DNA of 64,000 nt, taken from Flavimobilis sp052324925 (lineage in GTDB: Bacteria; Actinomycetota; Actinomycetes; Actinomycetales; Cellulomonadaceae). The notes under the pieces are model-generated. The model worked only from the letters and a program-made list of their open reading frames with translations, ran no database searches and had not been told where the DNA came from. The DNA is taken from the NCBI GenBank assembly GCA_052324925.1, contig JBQPRE010000002.1; one strand, 5' to 3'. The first letter of the stretch is position 1. Every line of letters starts with the position of its first letter. The position numbers and the translations under genes are program-made. Below, one piece after another: positions 8,205 through 19,143 of this stretch.

Positions 8205-9328
8205 CGCGCATGACAGGCTCGGGCCCCGACGCGCGTTCCAGCATCGACTGGGACGCGGCGCGGGGTGTGGGTGCGCTCCTGGCTCCCGCGGGGCCGGTCG
8301 AGGAGCGTTCGGCTCTCGTCGCGCACGTCGACGCGCTGCGTCGTGCGGCGGCGGCCGCGGTCCCGCACGTCCTCGACGTCACCGCGATGACCCCGGCCGA
8401 CGGCCGCGACGTGCTCGACGGCTCGACGCCTCTCTCGCACGTCTTCGTCGTCGACCGAGCCTCGTGGGTGCGTGCCGCGTCCCACGGCATGGAGTCGCTC
8501 CTCGGTGCGTCAGTCCTCGGCCCGGACGACGGCGGCGTCGCGCGGGGTACCGCTGGCGGCCCCGTCGTCCAGGCGGTCGGCGCCGCCGAGGTCGGTGCGG
8601 CGCTCGCGCTCGTCGCGACGCGCGTCCTGGGGCAGTTCGACCCCTACGTCGCGGCGCCCGGGGAGCCGGGCCGTCTTCTGCTCGTCGCGCCCAACGTCCT
8701 CCGCGTCGGGCGTGCGCTCCGCGCCGAGCTTGAACCGTTCTCGCTGTGGGTCGCGTTGCATGAGCAGACGCACGCGCTGCAGTTCGCGGCGGCCCCGTGG
8801 CTCGCCGACCACATGCGTGCGCGTGTCGCGGCACTGCTCGCTGACGTCGTCGAGGCGGGGGCCGAGCTCGGCCGCGGTGGTCCTGCGGCGCGGGCACGGG
8901 CCTGGACGACGACGGTGCGCAGGGCTGTGAGAGCTCCCGCCGGGAGCTCGCTCGGCGTCCGGCTCCTCACTCCGTCGCAGCGGGCGAGCATGGCCGAGAT
9001 CGCGGCGGTCATGTCGCTCCTCGAAGGCCATGCCGACGTCATGATGGACCGGGTGGGCGAGAACGTCGTGCCTGGCGTCGGTCGCATCCGTACGGCCTTC
9101 GATGCCCGCCGGGCCTCGCGCGGCGGCGCGCTCGACACGGTTCTGCGGCAGCTGCTCGGTCTCGACGAGAAGCTTGCGCAGTACACCGACGGGGCCGCTT
9201 TTGTGCGCGGCGCGATGATGCGCGTCGGACGGCGGCGGCTCAACGCGGTCTGGGACCATCCGGACCACCTGCCGTCTGCTCGTGAGCTTGCTGATCCGGC
9301 CGCGTGGGTGCGGCGCGTCCACGGATGA
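8201..9328 (+). CDS. Zinc-dependent metallohydrolase-like protein (DUF2342)
   Basis: Conserved actinobacterial family, sometimes labelled 'coenzyme F420 biosynthesis associated' or putative zinc metalloprotease; substrate unknown. The protein contains an HExxH-type site, HEQTH at about residues 187-191, and a downstream glutamate in LLEGHADVMMD, consistent with a zincin fold. The ATG at 8201 overlaps the dacB stop; GTG 8195 and ATG 8210 are alternatives. Its own stop overlaps tilS (ATGA). The dacB-DUF2342-tilS-hpt-ftsH order is common in actinobacteria, so context does not specify its job. No signal peptide is visible. Confidence 0.8.
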   Translation: MTRMTGSGPDARSSIDWDAARGVGALLAPAGPVEERSALVAHVDALRRAAAAAVPHVLDVTAMTPADGRDVLDGSTPLSHVFVVDRASWVRAASHGMESLLGASVLGPDDGGVARGTAGGPVVQAVGAAEVGAALALVATRVLGQFDPYVAAPGEPGRLLLVAPNVLRVGRALRAELEPFSLWVALHEQTHALQFAAAPWLADHMRARVAALLADVVEAGAELGRGGPAARARAWTTTVRRAVRAPAGSSLGVRLLTPSQRASMAEIAAVMSLLEGHADVMMDRVGENVVPGVGRIRTAFDARRASRGGALDTVLRQLLGLDEKLAQYTDGAAFVRGAMMRVGRRRLNAVWDHPDHLPSARELADPAAWVRRVHG

Positions 9329-10386
9329 GCGTGCGTAGCCCGAACCTCGTCGCGGGGCGGCGGGCCGTGCGCGCGACGTTCGCTGAGCTCGCGCCGGGTG
9401 CGGCCGTCGTCGTGGGTTGCTCGGGCGGGACGGACTCGCTCGCGCTCGTCGCGTGCCTCGCTGCCGAGCTCGGCGTGTGGCCGCCGCGCCACGCCGCGCG
9501 GGCCGCGGACGCCGACGCGGACACGTCGGTGCGGCCCGTGCGCGTCGTCGTCGTGGACCACGGGATGCAGGAGGCCAGCGCGGACGTTGCCGAGCGCGCC
9601 GCGGCCGCGTGTGCCGCCCTCGGCCTGGAGGCCGTGACTGTCCGGGTCGAGGTCGACGGGCCAGGAGGGCCCGAGGCCGCGGCCCGGGCCGCCAGGTACC
9701 GGGCGCTCGAGGACGCGCTCGACGCCCTCCCGGGCGGGAGCGACGGCGTCATCCTCCTCGGGCACACGCGTGACGACCAGGCCGAGGGCGTGCTGCTCGG
9801 TCTCGCTCGCGGCGCGGGCGCGAGGTCGCTCGCGGGCATGAGGCGTGCGCGCGGACGCCTCCGACGCCCCTTTCTTGACCTCTCGCGCGCGGTGACGGCG
9901 GGTGTGTGCGCCGAGGCGGGCCTCGAGCCGTGGCACGACCCGACGAACACGCCCGGGCCCGACGACGCCTCTGCGCCTCGCCGCTCCGCGCTGCGCGCGC
10001 GCGTGCTGCCCGTCCTCACCGACGTCCTGGGCCCGGGAGCCGTGCCCGCGCTCGCGCGGACCGCGGCGCTCCTGCGCGAGGACGACGACGCGCTTTCCTT
10101 CTACGCCGAGCGGCTGCTCGTCGAGGCGAGCAGCCAGCGGGGCGACGGCGGGGAGGGCCTTGACGTCGCGGTCCTCGCTGCCGCGCCCACAGCGGTGCGC
10201 AGGCGCGTCCTGCGACGCTGGGCGGTTGCATCGGGCGCGACCGACGGGGCGCTCGCACGCGCGCACGTACGCACGCTCGACGCTCTCGTCACGGACTGGC
10301 ACGGGCAAGGTCCCATCGACCTCCCCGGACGCATCGCCGTGACCCGCAGGTGTGGCACGCTTGAGGTACACCCACCTTCACCCTGA
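9325..10386 (+). CDS. tilS: tRNA(Ile)-lysidine synthase TilS
   Basis: ATP-dependent ligase that joins lysine to C34 of the CAU anticodon of tRNA-Ile2, changing it to read AUA. N-terminal PP-loop motif SGGTDS about residues 33-38 and the family region VDHGMQEASADVAERA followed by LGHTRDDQAEGVLLGLARG. 353 aa, within the short actinobacterial TilS range. ATG at 9325 overlaps the upstream stop; an in-frame opening at 9304 is unlikely because it would run deeper into the neighbour. Followed after 11 nt by hpt, its usual partner. Confidence 0.94.
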   Translation: MSVRSPNLVAGRRAVRATFAELAPGAAVVVGCSGGTDSLALVACLAAELGVWPPRHAARAADADADTSVRPVRVVVVDHGMQEASADVAERAAAACAALGLEAVTVRVEVDGPGGPEAAARAARYRALEDALDALPGGSDGVILLGHTRDDQAEGVLLGLARGAGARSLAGMRRARGRLRRPFLDLSRAVTAGVCAEAGLEPWHDPTNTPGPDDASAPRRSALRARVLPVLTDVLGPGAVPALARTAALLREDDDALSFYAERLLVEASSQRGDGGEGLDVAVLAAAPTAVRRRVLRRWAVASGATDGALARAHVRTLDALVTDWHGQGPIDLPGRIAVTRRCGTLEVHPPSP

Positions 10387-10397
10387 GGAGCCTTTCC

Positions 10398-10952
10398 GTG
10401 GACCTGTCCGACATCGGCAACGACATCGATCACGTTCTGCTGACCGAGGAGCAGATCGGCACGCGTCTCGATGAGATCGCGGCCCAGATCGACGCGGACT
10501 ACGAAGGCAAGGATCTTCTGCTTGTCGGCGTCCTCAAGGGCGCGGTCATGGTGATGGCCGACCTCTCCCGCCGTCTCCACACGCCCGCGACGATGGACTG
10601 GATGGCGGTGTCGTCCTACGGCTCGGGCACCAAGTCCTCGGGCGTCGTGCGCATCCTCAAGGACCTCGACACCGACCTCACGGGGCGCCACGTGCTCATC
10701 GTCGAGGACATCGTCGACTCGGGCCTCACGCTGTCGTGGCTCATGTCGAACCTGCGCTCGCGCGGTCCGGCGTCCGTCGAGATCGCGGCTGCGATGCGCA
10801 AGCCCGACGCCGTCAAGGTCGAGATCGACGTGCGCTACGTCGGCTTCGACATCCCCAACGAGTTCGTCGTCGGCTATGGCCTGGACTACGCCGAGAAGTA
10901 CCGCAACCTGCCGTTCGTCGGCACGCTCGCCCCGCACGTCTACGAGCGCTGA
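10398..10952 (+). CDS. hpt: Hypoxanthine phosphoribosyltransferase
   Basis: Purine salvage: transfers the PRPP ribose-phosphate to hypoxanthine or guanine. 184 aa. PRPP-binding motif in HVLIVEDIVDSGLTL about residues 97-111, and the C-terminal base-binding stretch VGFDIPNEFVVGYGLDYAEKYR. GTG start at 10398 with gagg(ag) 9 nt upstream. Lies between tilS and ftsH, the standard bacterial arrangement. Confidence 0.96.
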   Translation: MDLSDIGNDIDHVLLTEEQIGTRLDEIAAQIDADYEGKDLLLVGVLKGAVMVMADLSRRLHTPATMDWMAVSSYGSGTKSSGVVRILKDLDTDLTGRHVLIVEDIVDSGLTLSWLMSNLRSRGPASVEIAAAMRKPDAVKVEIDVRYVGFDIPNEFVVGYGLDYAEKYRNLPFVGTLAPHVYER

Positions 10953-11096
10953 GCGAACCGGGCCGTCCGCGGGCGCGGACGCCCTGGTCGCCGCATGTTC
11001 CTGCCCTGGGCGAACACGCGGGAACCTCGCAGGCTGGGGATGTACCGTCGGGAGCGGAACTCCCGCGAGCGGAAGGAACGGGTACGCCCGTAGCCG

Positions 11097-13145
<2,049 letters not shown>

Positions 13146-13208
13146 CCATGTGAGGTCGCGTCCCCGTCGGCCGCGTCCGCCGTCATCCCGCATCCTGAGG
13201 AGTCCGTC

Positions 13209-13802
13209 GTGAGCGCCGAGAACCGTCCGTCCGAGCACACCGTCGATCTTGAGCGCGCCGCCGCCGCCGTGCGTGAGCTGCTCATCGCGGTGGGCGAGGA
13301 CCCGGACCGCGAGGGGCTCCAGGAGACCCCGGCGCGCGTCGCGCGCGCCTACGCCGAGGTCTTCGCGGGGCTGGGACAAGACCCGGCCGACGTGCTCGGC
13401 ACGACGTTCGACATCGGCCACGACGAGATGATCCTCGTCAAGGACATCGAGCTGTACTCGACGTGTGAGCACCACCTGGTTCCCTTCCACGGCGTCGCGC
13501 ACGTCGGCTACATCCCCGGCGCCGACGGCCGTGTCACGGGCCTGTCGAAGCTTGCGCGGCTCGTCGAGGTCTTCGCGCGCCGCCCGCAGGTCCAGGAGCG
13601 GCTCACCTCGCAGATCGCCGACGCGCTCGTCACGCACCTCGCGCCGCGTGGTGTGCTCGTCGTCGTCGAGTGCGAGCACCTGTGCATGTCGATGCGCGGC
13701 GTGCGCAAGCCGGGAGCCCGCACGGTGACGAGCGCGGTGCGTGGCCAGATGCGTGACGTCGCGACGCGCGCCGAGGCCATGAGCCTCGTCCTTGGCCGCT
13801 GA
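13209..13802 (+). CDS. folE: GTP cyclohydrolase I
   Basis: First step of tetrahydrofolate synthesis: GTP to 7,8-dihydroneopterin triphosphate and formate. 197 aa. Zinc/active-site motifs YSTCEHHLVPFHG and ECEHLCMSMRGV carry the cysteines and histidine of the family. GTG start at 13209 with gaggag 8 nt upstream. Begins the folE-folP-folBK folate set directly after ftsH. Confidence 0.97.
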   Translation: MSAENRPSEHTVDLERAAAAVRELLIAVGEDPDREGLQETPARVARAYAEVFAGLGQDPADVLGTTFDIGHDEMILVKDIELYSTCEHHLVPFHGVAHVGYIPGADGRVTGLSKLARLVEVFARRPQVQERLTSQIADALVTHLAPRGVLVVVECEHLCMSMRGVRKPGARTVTSAVRGQMRDVATRAEAMSLVLGR

Positions 13803-13823
13803 CCGGGCCCCGGACTGCCCCGC

Positions 13824-13829
13824 TAGGCT
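13824..13829 (+). promoter_or_regulatory. -10 box before folP, leaderless arrangement
   Basis: TAGGCT lies 7 nt upstream of the GTG at 13837, so transcription would start at or beside the start codon. It also supports that start over the longer one overlapping folE. Confidence 0.5.
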
Positions 13830-13836
13830 GACGAAC

Positions 13837-14724
13837 GTGCTTCACCCGGCTCCGTGGCCCGACCACCTCACGCGGCTCGACCGCGCCCTCGTCATGGGCG
13901 TCCTCAACGTCACGCCGGACTCGTTCTCGGACGGTGGCGAGTGGTTCGCTCCCGAGGCCGCGATCGCGCACGGGGTTCTCCTCGCGTCCCAGGGGGCTGA
14001 CCTCGTCGACGTCGGCGGCGAGTCGACCCGGCCGGGCGCCAGCCGTGTCCCTGAGGGCGACGAGCTCGCACGCGTCGTCCCGGTCGTCCGCGACCTCACG
14101 GCCCGCGGCATCCCCGTGAGCATCGACACGACGCGTGCGCGCGTCGCCGCGCACGCGATCGAGGCGGGGGCGGTGCTCGTCAACGACGTGTCGGGTGGCC
14201 TCGCCGAACCTGAGATCTACGACGTCGTCGCGCGGTCCGGGACGGCGTACGTCGCGATGCACTGGCGCGGGCACGCCGATGTCATGGACACGCTCGCCGA
14301 GTACGACGACGTCGTCACTGCGGTGCGTGACGAGCTCGGCGAGCGGCTCGCGGCGCTCGCCGCCGCGGGCGTCGCCCGCGAGCAGGTCATTCTTGACCCG
14401 GGCCTCGGGTTCGCGAAGCCCGGCGCGTCGAACTGGCCTCTTCTCGCAGCTCTTGACGAGCTGCTCGCGCTTGGACGTCCCGTGCTCGTGGGAGCGTCCC
14501 GCAAGCGCTTCCTCGGTACTCTGCTCGCAGGGCCGGACGGGCAGCCGGCGCCTCCGCTCGCCCGTGACGGTGCGACGGCCGCGATCTCGGCGCTCGCCGC
14601 CGCGGCTGGAGCCTGGTGCGTGCGGGTGCATGATGTGCCCGGCTCCGTCGACGCCGTCCGGGTGGCCCGCGCGTGGGACGGCGCACGCCGCACACGCACT
14701 CTTTCGTTCGAGGAGCACACGTGA
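13837..14724 (+). CDS. folP: Dihydropteroate synthase
   Basis: Condenses 6-hydroxymethyl-dihydropterin pyrophosphate with p-aminobenzoate; the sulfonamide target. 295 aa. Signature motifs VMGVLNVTPDSFSDGG near the N-terminus, VDVGGESTRPGA, and VLVNDVSGG further on; DPGLGFAKP is the pterin-site loop. The GTG at 13837 is chosen because it begins the conserved domain and follows a -10-like TAGGCT; an upstream in-frame opening would overlap folE. Stop overlaps folBK (GTGA). Confidence 0.95.
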   Translation: MLHPAPWPDHLTRLDRALVMGVLNVTPDSFSDGGEWFAPEAAIAHGVLLASQGADLVDVGGESTRPGASRVPEGDELARVVPVVRDLTARGIPVSIDTTRARVAAHAIEAGAVLVNDVSGGLAEPEIYDVVARSGTAYVAMHWRGHADVMDTLAEYDDVVTAVRDELGERLAALAAAGVAREQVILDPGLGFAKPGASNWPLLAALDELLALGRPVLVGASRKRFLGTLLAGPDGQPAPPLARDGATAAISALAAAAGAWCVRVHDVPGSVDAVRVARAWDGARRTRTLSFEEHT

Positions 14725-15980
14725 CTCAGTTGCCCGGGCCAGTTCTTGACGCGCACGGCCGCCAGCTCGATCAGGTGAGGCTCACGGGGCTCGCTGCCAC
14801 GGGGTTTCACGGGGTCCTCGACCACGAGCGGGCGGAGGGCCAGACCTTCGTTGCTGACGTCACCGTGCACGTCGACACGCGCCGGGCCGCGGCCGCCGAC
14901 GATCTCGCGCACACCCTCAACTACGCCGAGCTCGCGGCCGAGGTCGTCGAGATCCTTGAGGGTCCTGCGGTGCGGCTCGTCGAGACGCTCGCCGAGCAGA
15001 TCGCGGCGGCGGCCCTCGACCACACGATCGTCGCGGCTGTCGACGTCGCGGTGCACAAGCCTTCCGCGCCCGTGGGCGTGGCGTTCGAGGACGTCGTCAT
15101 CGCGATCCGCCGTGACCGGATCAAGCTCCCCTCGGCACGCTTCGACCCGGCCGCGGCGCCTGCGTCGTCGGTTGCGACGATCCCCGCGGCCGGGGCCGCA
15201 GTGGCCGGGGCCGCTGCGCCGGGCGCACCCGGGGTGGCTGCGCCGCCCGTGCCCGTCCCGCCGATCCCCGCACCGCCCGGGCTCGAGGACCCCGCGCACA
15301 TAGTGGACGAGGGCCCCGCGCACGTCGTGGACGAGGGCGCCTTCGGCGCGGCCGAGGTCTCGCGGCACGATCCGTCGGACGACGGTCCCGCGACGGGTCT
15401 CCTCGAGCCCGTCCACGTGCCCGTGCCTGACCTCATGGACCGGGCCCCCGCGGGCGAGGCGCGCGTCGTCGTCGCGCTCGGCTCGAACATGGGGGACCCG
15501 CGCGAGATCCTCGAGCGCGCGATCCACGACCTAGCTGGCGCGCCCGGCATCGTCGTCGAACGCATCGCGCCTCTCGCGCGCACGGCAGCTGTTGGAGGCG
15601 TCGAGCAGCCGGACTTCCTCAACACCGTCCTGCTCGTCCGCACGACGCTGTCGCCGCGGGCTCTCCTCCGGGTTGCGCACGCGGTCGAGCAGGAGCACCA
15701 GCGCACGCGCGACGTGCGCTGGGGCCCTCGCACCCTCGACGTCGACCTCATCTCCTACGAGGGAGTCGTCGGCGTGACCGACGATCTCGAGCTTCCGCAC
15801 CCGCGCGCGCACGAGCGCGCGTTCGTCCTGGCGCCGTGGGCGCAGATCGCGCCGGACGCGGTGCTGCCCGGCCTGGGCGGCGGCCCCGTCGCCGCGCTCG
15901 CTGCCACCGCGCCCGACCGTGACGGCGTGCGCTGGCTCCGTCTCGATTGGACGACTGACGACGGGGGCGCGCGGCAGTGA
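14721..15980 (+). CDS. folBK: Fused dihydroneopterin aldolase / HPPK (FolB-FolK)
   Basis: Bifunctional folate enzyme of 419 aa. Residues about 10-130 are dihydroneopterin aldolase (GFHGVLDHERAEGQTFVADV; LVETLAEQIA). Residues about 250-400 are 6-hydroxymethyl-7,8-dihydropterin pyrophosphokinase, with VVALGSNMGDP and RWGPRTLDVDLI. Between them lies a ~110-residue Pro/Ala-rich linker with an internal duplication (PAHIVDEG / PAHVVDEG). The fusion would hand the pterin from one step to the next. GTG start overlaps the folP stop; its stop overlaps the DUF3180 start. Confidence 0.95.
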   Translation: MTQLPGPVLDAHGRQLDQVRLTGLAATGFHGVLDHERAEGQTFVADVTVHVDTRRAAAADDLAHTLNYAELAAEVVEILEGPAVRLVETLAEQIAAAALDHTIVAAVDVAVHKPSAPVGVAFEDVVIAIRRDRIKLPSARFDPAAAPASSVATIPAAGAAVAGAAAPGAPGVAAPPVPVPPIPAPPGLEDPAHIVDEGPAHVVDEGAFGAAEVSRHDPSDDGPATGLLEPVHVPVPDLMDRAPAGEARVVVALGSNMGDPREILERAIHDLAGAPGIVVERIAPLARTAAVGGVEQPDFLNTVLLVRTTLSPRALLRVAHAVEQEHQRTRDVRWGPRTLDVDLISYEGVVGVTDDLELPHPRAHERAFVLAPWAQIAPDAVLPGLGGGPVAALAATAPDRDGVRWLRLDWTTDDGGARQ

Positions 15981-16474
15981 CGTCCGGGGTGCGCGTGCGC
16001 TGGCTCGTCGTCATCGCGCTGGCTGTCATGGCCCTCGCGTGGGGCGGGCTGAGCCTCGCGGAGAAGAGCGGCGCGGTCGTCGGTCGCGTCGCGTGGCCGG
16101 TGACTGTGGCGCTCGTGCTCCTTGCGGGGCTCGTGCTGTGGACGGGGTGGGCGGTGCGCGCCTACACGCGCGGCACACGGCCCTCGCTCTCCGGCCTGCG
16201 GGCCGCGCGCACGCTCGTGCTCGCGCAGTCGGCTGCGCTCACCGGTGCGGCTCTCGCGGGCTGGTACGCGGGGCACGTGCTGCTCGTCGTGGGTGACCTC
16301 GATGTTGCTGCGATGCGTTCCAAGGCGCTCGCAGCGGGACTGGCGACGCTCGCGTCGATGATCGTCTCGGGTGCGGGTCTCGTCGTGGAGCGCTGGTGCC
16401 GGGTGCGTGGCCGCGGCGACGACCGCCACGACGACGGGTCCTCGTCGGGCTCGGCATCCGCGACCCCGGCCTGA
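15977..16474 (+). CDS. DUF3180 membrane protein
   Basis: 165 aa with four hydrophobic helices (about residues 8-27, 38-58, 75-96, 113-133) and a polar C-terminal tail rich in Arg, Asp and Ser. Matches the actinobacterial DUF3180 family, regularly found just after folK; function unknown. GTG start inside the folBK stop (GTGA). Confidence 0.8.
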   Translation: MTSGVRVRWLVVIALAVMALAWGGLSLAEKSGAVVGRVAWPVTVALVLLAGLVLWTGWAVRAYTRGTRPSLSGLRAARTLVLAQSAALTGAALAGWYAGHVLLVVGDLDVAAMRSKALAAGLATLASMIVSGAGLVVERWCRVRGRGDDRHDDGSSSGSASATPA

Positions 16475-16483
16475 GCGGGACGC

Positions 16484-18655
16484 GTGGCGGAAGAATCAGC
16501 GCAGTGGGTCGCGCCACTGCCGCGGCAGGTGCGTGCACGGTGCGAGACGGCGCTGTGGGCGCTCGGTGTCCCGCTCGTCGTGAGCGCCGTGGTCGCGCTG
16601 CTCTGGACGCGGTGGGCCTGGATCGCGGTCGGCGTGTGCGCGGCGTGGCTCGCGCTCGTCCTCGTGACGGCGCCGGCCCACGTGCGCGGGCTCGCGTGGG
16701 CTGTGAGCGAGGCCGCGTTCCTGGCGCGGTCCGGGTGGCTCGTCCGGACGGTGCGGAGCATCCCGTGGAGCCGCGTGCGCTCGGTCGAGCTCGCCGAGGG
16801 GATCATCGATGACCGGCTGGGGCTCGCGTCCCTCACGGTCAAGGTGCCCGGCAGCGCAACGCTCGTGCAGGGGCTCGCACCGGACGTTGCCCGCGCCCTG
16901 CGCGCGGACCTTCTGGAGCGGGCCCGGCCCCGAGCCAGCGAGCGTGGTGCGGAGGCGCCGGCCGACGCGATGACCTCGCCCGGGCTCGGGCTCGGGCTCG
17001 GGCCCGGGCTTGGGCCCGACGCCGCGGTCGTGCCCGACGCCGTGCCCGACGCTGTGCCCGACGCTGTGCCGGACGCAGTGCCCGCGGCCGTGCCCGCGGC
17101 CGTGCCCGCGGCCGTGCCCGACGCCGGCTCCGCCCACGATCCCGACGCCGCCGCCGACCTCGACCCGAACCTCCCGTGGTTCCGCGCGCATCCGCTGACG
17201 TTCGTCGCGGAATCGCTCTCGACGGTCCTCGCTCTCGTCGGCCTCGCCGCCTACGCCGCGCTGCGCGAGGCCGAGGACGCGTCGGGAGTCCTTGCGTGGC
17301 TCGGGCGGACCGCCTCGGACCCGCGCTGGGTGCTTGTCGTCGTCGGAGGCGTGGCCGCGCTGTGGGTGTGGTCGGAGGTCCGCCGCCGCAGGACCGCCTG
17401 GGCGATCGACGGCGACACGCTCCACCATCGCTATACGGGCCGCTCGCGCACGCACGCGACGGTGCGGCTCGACCGGATCGACGGCGTCGAGGTGTCGGCG
17501 TCGCTCGGCGCGCGCGCCCTCGGGCTCGCGCAGGTACGCGTGCTCGTGAGCGACGGCGATGAGCCGATGATCGTCGGGACGCAGCGCCGCGAGCAGGCCG
17601 ACGCCCTGCGCGAACGCCTACTGGATCGCACCGCCGCACGCGTGACGCCCGACGCGGCGCGCGAGAGCGCGGACGACGCAGCGCCCCCGTCCGTCCCGTT
17701 GGGCACGGCCAGGCCGCGCCCCACGCGGGACCGTACGCTCCTCGCCCGCACCGACCAGCGCACGGTCCTCACCGCGTTCGTGCTGCGCGACCCCGTCGCG
17801 CCTGCTCTCGCGGCCGCGCTCGTCGTCCTCGTCGTCGCCCTGAGCGTCGACGGCGCCCGTGAGGGCCTCTTCTTCGCAGCGGGCGCGGTCGCGTTCGCGG
17901 GCAAGCGCATCTGGGGCGCGTTCGAAAAGGGGACCGGCCGCACGATCGAGCGCTCGGGCTCCGGCCTGCGCGTCGCGTCAGGCCTCGCGACGCGCACCGA
18001 GAAGACGGTGCGCGACGGCCGCGTCCACGCGGTACGGCTGAGTACGCGCCCCCAGTGGTGGGGCGGCGACCTGTGGACCGTCACCGTGCTCGTGGGCGCG
18101 GACGACGGTTCTGACGACGATGACGAGGACGACGACCTCGCCGGTGCCCTGCTGCCCGCGGGCGACGCGGCGACCGCCCTCGTCGTCGCGCAGGCCGCCA
18201 TGCCCGCGCTCGCCCGCGTCGACCGGCGCCTTCTCGCGGACCTGTGGCCCGCACGGGCCGGCACCGTCGTGCCGGACGCCACGGTCGACGGCGCACCCGT
18301 GAGCGTCCTGCGGATGCCCGCGCGGGCGTGGTGGCTCGCGCCGTTGACGTGGCGAGTGCGGGCTGCGGCGCTCGCGGCCGACGGCCTGCTCGTGCGCACG
18401 GGACGGCTCGCGCCGCGCGTGACCTTCGTGGGTCTCGACCGCATCCAGGGTGTGGCGCTCGACCAGGGCCCGTTGCTGCGTCGCGCGGACGTCGTGAGGG
18501 TCGCGGTGCACCTTGTCGACGGGCCTGTCGCGGTCGACGTCGGGCCGCTCGAGCCCGCGGCGGCCGCGCACCTGGCCGCGACGCTCGCGGCAGCGGCGCG
18601 TCGGGACGTCAGGACGCCTGTCGTGTCCGTGGTTGGTGGGAGACTGGACGCATGA
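16484..18655 (+). CDS. Four-domain membrane bPH2 protein (fused cassette)
   Basis: 723 aa with at least three pairs of membrane helices, each followed by a bacterial PH (bPH2/DUF304, YdbS/YdbT-like) domain: about residues 75-145, 300-385, 480-570 and 610-715. The first domain with its helices resembles the separate small gene downstream, and the remainder the separate large gene, so this looks like a fusion of the two. Residues about 165-215 are a linker of GLGLG and VPDA/VPAA units. Bacillus YdbST is implicated in bacteriocin resistance; the role here is unknown. GTG start 9 nt after DUF3180; stop overlaps the next gene. Confidence 0.75.
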   Translation: MAEESAQWVAPLPRQVRARCETALWALGVPLVVSAVVALLWTRWAWIAVGVCAAWLALVLVTAPAHVRGLAWAVSEAAFLARSGWLVRTVRSIPWSRVRSVELAEGIIDDRLGLASLTVKVPGSATLVQGLAPDVARALRADLLERARPRASERGAEAPADAMTSPGLGLGLGPGLGPDAAVVPDAVPDAVPDAVPDAVPAAVPAAVPAAVPDAGSAHDPDAAADLDPNLPWFRAHPLTFVAESLSTVLALVGLAAYAALREAEDASGVLAWLGRTASDPRWVLVVVGGVAALWVWSEVRRRRTAWAIDGDTLHHRYTGRSRTHATVRLDRIDGVEVSASLGARALGLAQVRVLVSDGDEPMIVGTQRREQADALRERLLDRTAARVTPDAARESADDAAPPSVPLGTARPRPTRDRTLLARTDQRTVLTAFVLRDPVAPALAAALVVLVVALSVDGAREGLFFAAGAVAFAGKRIWGAFEKGTGRTIERSGSGLRVASGLATRTEKTVRDGRVHAVRLSTRPQWWGGDLWTVTVLVGADDGSDDDDEDDDLAGALLPAGDAATALVVAQAAMPALARVDRRLLADLWPARAGTVVPDATVDGAPVSVLRMPARAWWLAPLTWRVRAAALAADGLLVRTGRLAPRVTFVGLDRIQGVALDQGPLLRRADVVRVAVHLVDGPVAVDVGPLEPAAAAHLAATLAAAARRDVRTPVVSVVGGRLDA
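16978..17125. repeat. Short tandem repeats inside bPH2 gene
   Basis: A 6-nt GGGCTC/GGGCCC run (about 16980-17018) is followed by eight in-frame 12-nt units GTGCCCGACGCC / GTGCCCGCGGCC (17030-17125) encoding VPDA or VPAA. It is slippage-prone, length-variable linker DNA. Confidence 0.85.
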
Positions 18656-19143
18656 CTGTGGAGTCCACCCCGTTCGACCTCCCCGACCTCACCTGGCAGG
18701 GCGTCTCACCGCGTCTCGTCCCCGCGCGCCAGATCGCGGTTGGGATCTTCTTCGTCCTCCCGCTCCTCGCGGGCATCGTGCTCGCGGTGCTGGTTCACCC
18801 GGCCTTCTGGGCCCTCGCCGGCGTGGTCGCTGTCGTGTGGCTGTGGATCGCGATCATCGTGGCCCGTCAGGTGCGCGCGATCGGGTACGTCGAGCGTGAG
18901 GACGACCTCCTCATTCGCAAGGGCGTGATGTTCCGCAACCTTGTCGTCGTGCCCTACGGCCGTATGCAGTACGTCGAAGAGACGCAGGGGCCGCTCGCAC
19001 GGGCCTTTGGTATCAAGTCACTTCAGCTCCACACGGCGTCGGCGTCGACCGACGCCTCGATCGACGGTCTTGACCCGGTCGAGGCCGCGCGCCTGCGTGA
19101 TCGCCTCGCATCACGCGGCGAGGCGCGGCTGGCCGGGCTGTGA
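18652..19143 (+). CDS. Small membrane bPH2 domain protein (YdbS-like)
   Basis: 163 aa: two adjacent hydrophobic helices (about 28-70), then one bPH2/DUF304 domain (EDDLLIRKGVMFRNLVVVPYGRMQYVEETQGPL is split here by description: the IRKGV strand and the VPYGRMQ strand are the diagnostic parts). ATG at 18652 overlaps the previous stop, and its stop overlaps the next gene. Paired with the large bPH2 protein, as in YdbS-YdbT-like operons; probably a membrane-associated complex. Function unknown. Confidence 0.78.
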   Translation: MTVESTPFDLPDLTWQGVSPRLVPARQIAVGIFFVLPLLAGIVLAVLVHPAFWALAGVVAVVWLWIAIIVARQVRAIGYVEREDDLLIRKGVMFRNLVVVPYGRMQYVEETQGPLARAFGIKSLQLHTASASTDASIDGLDPVEAARLRDRLASRGEARLAGL

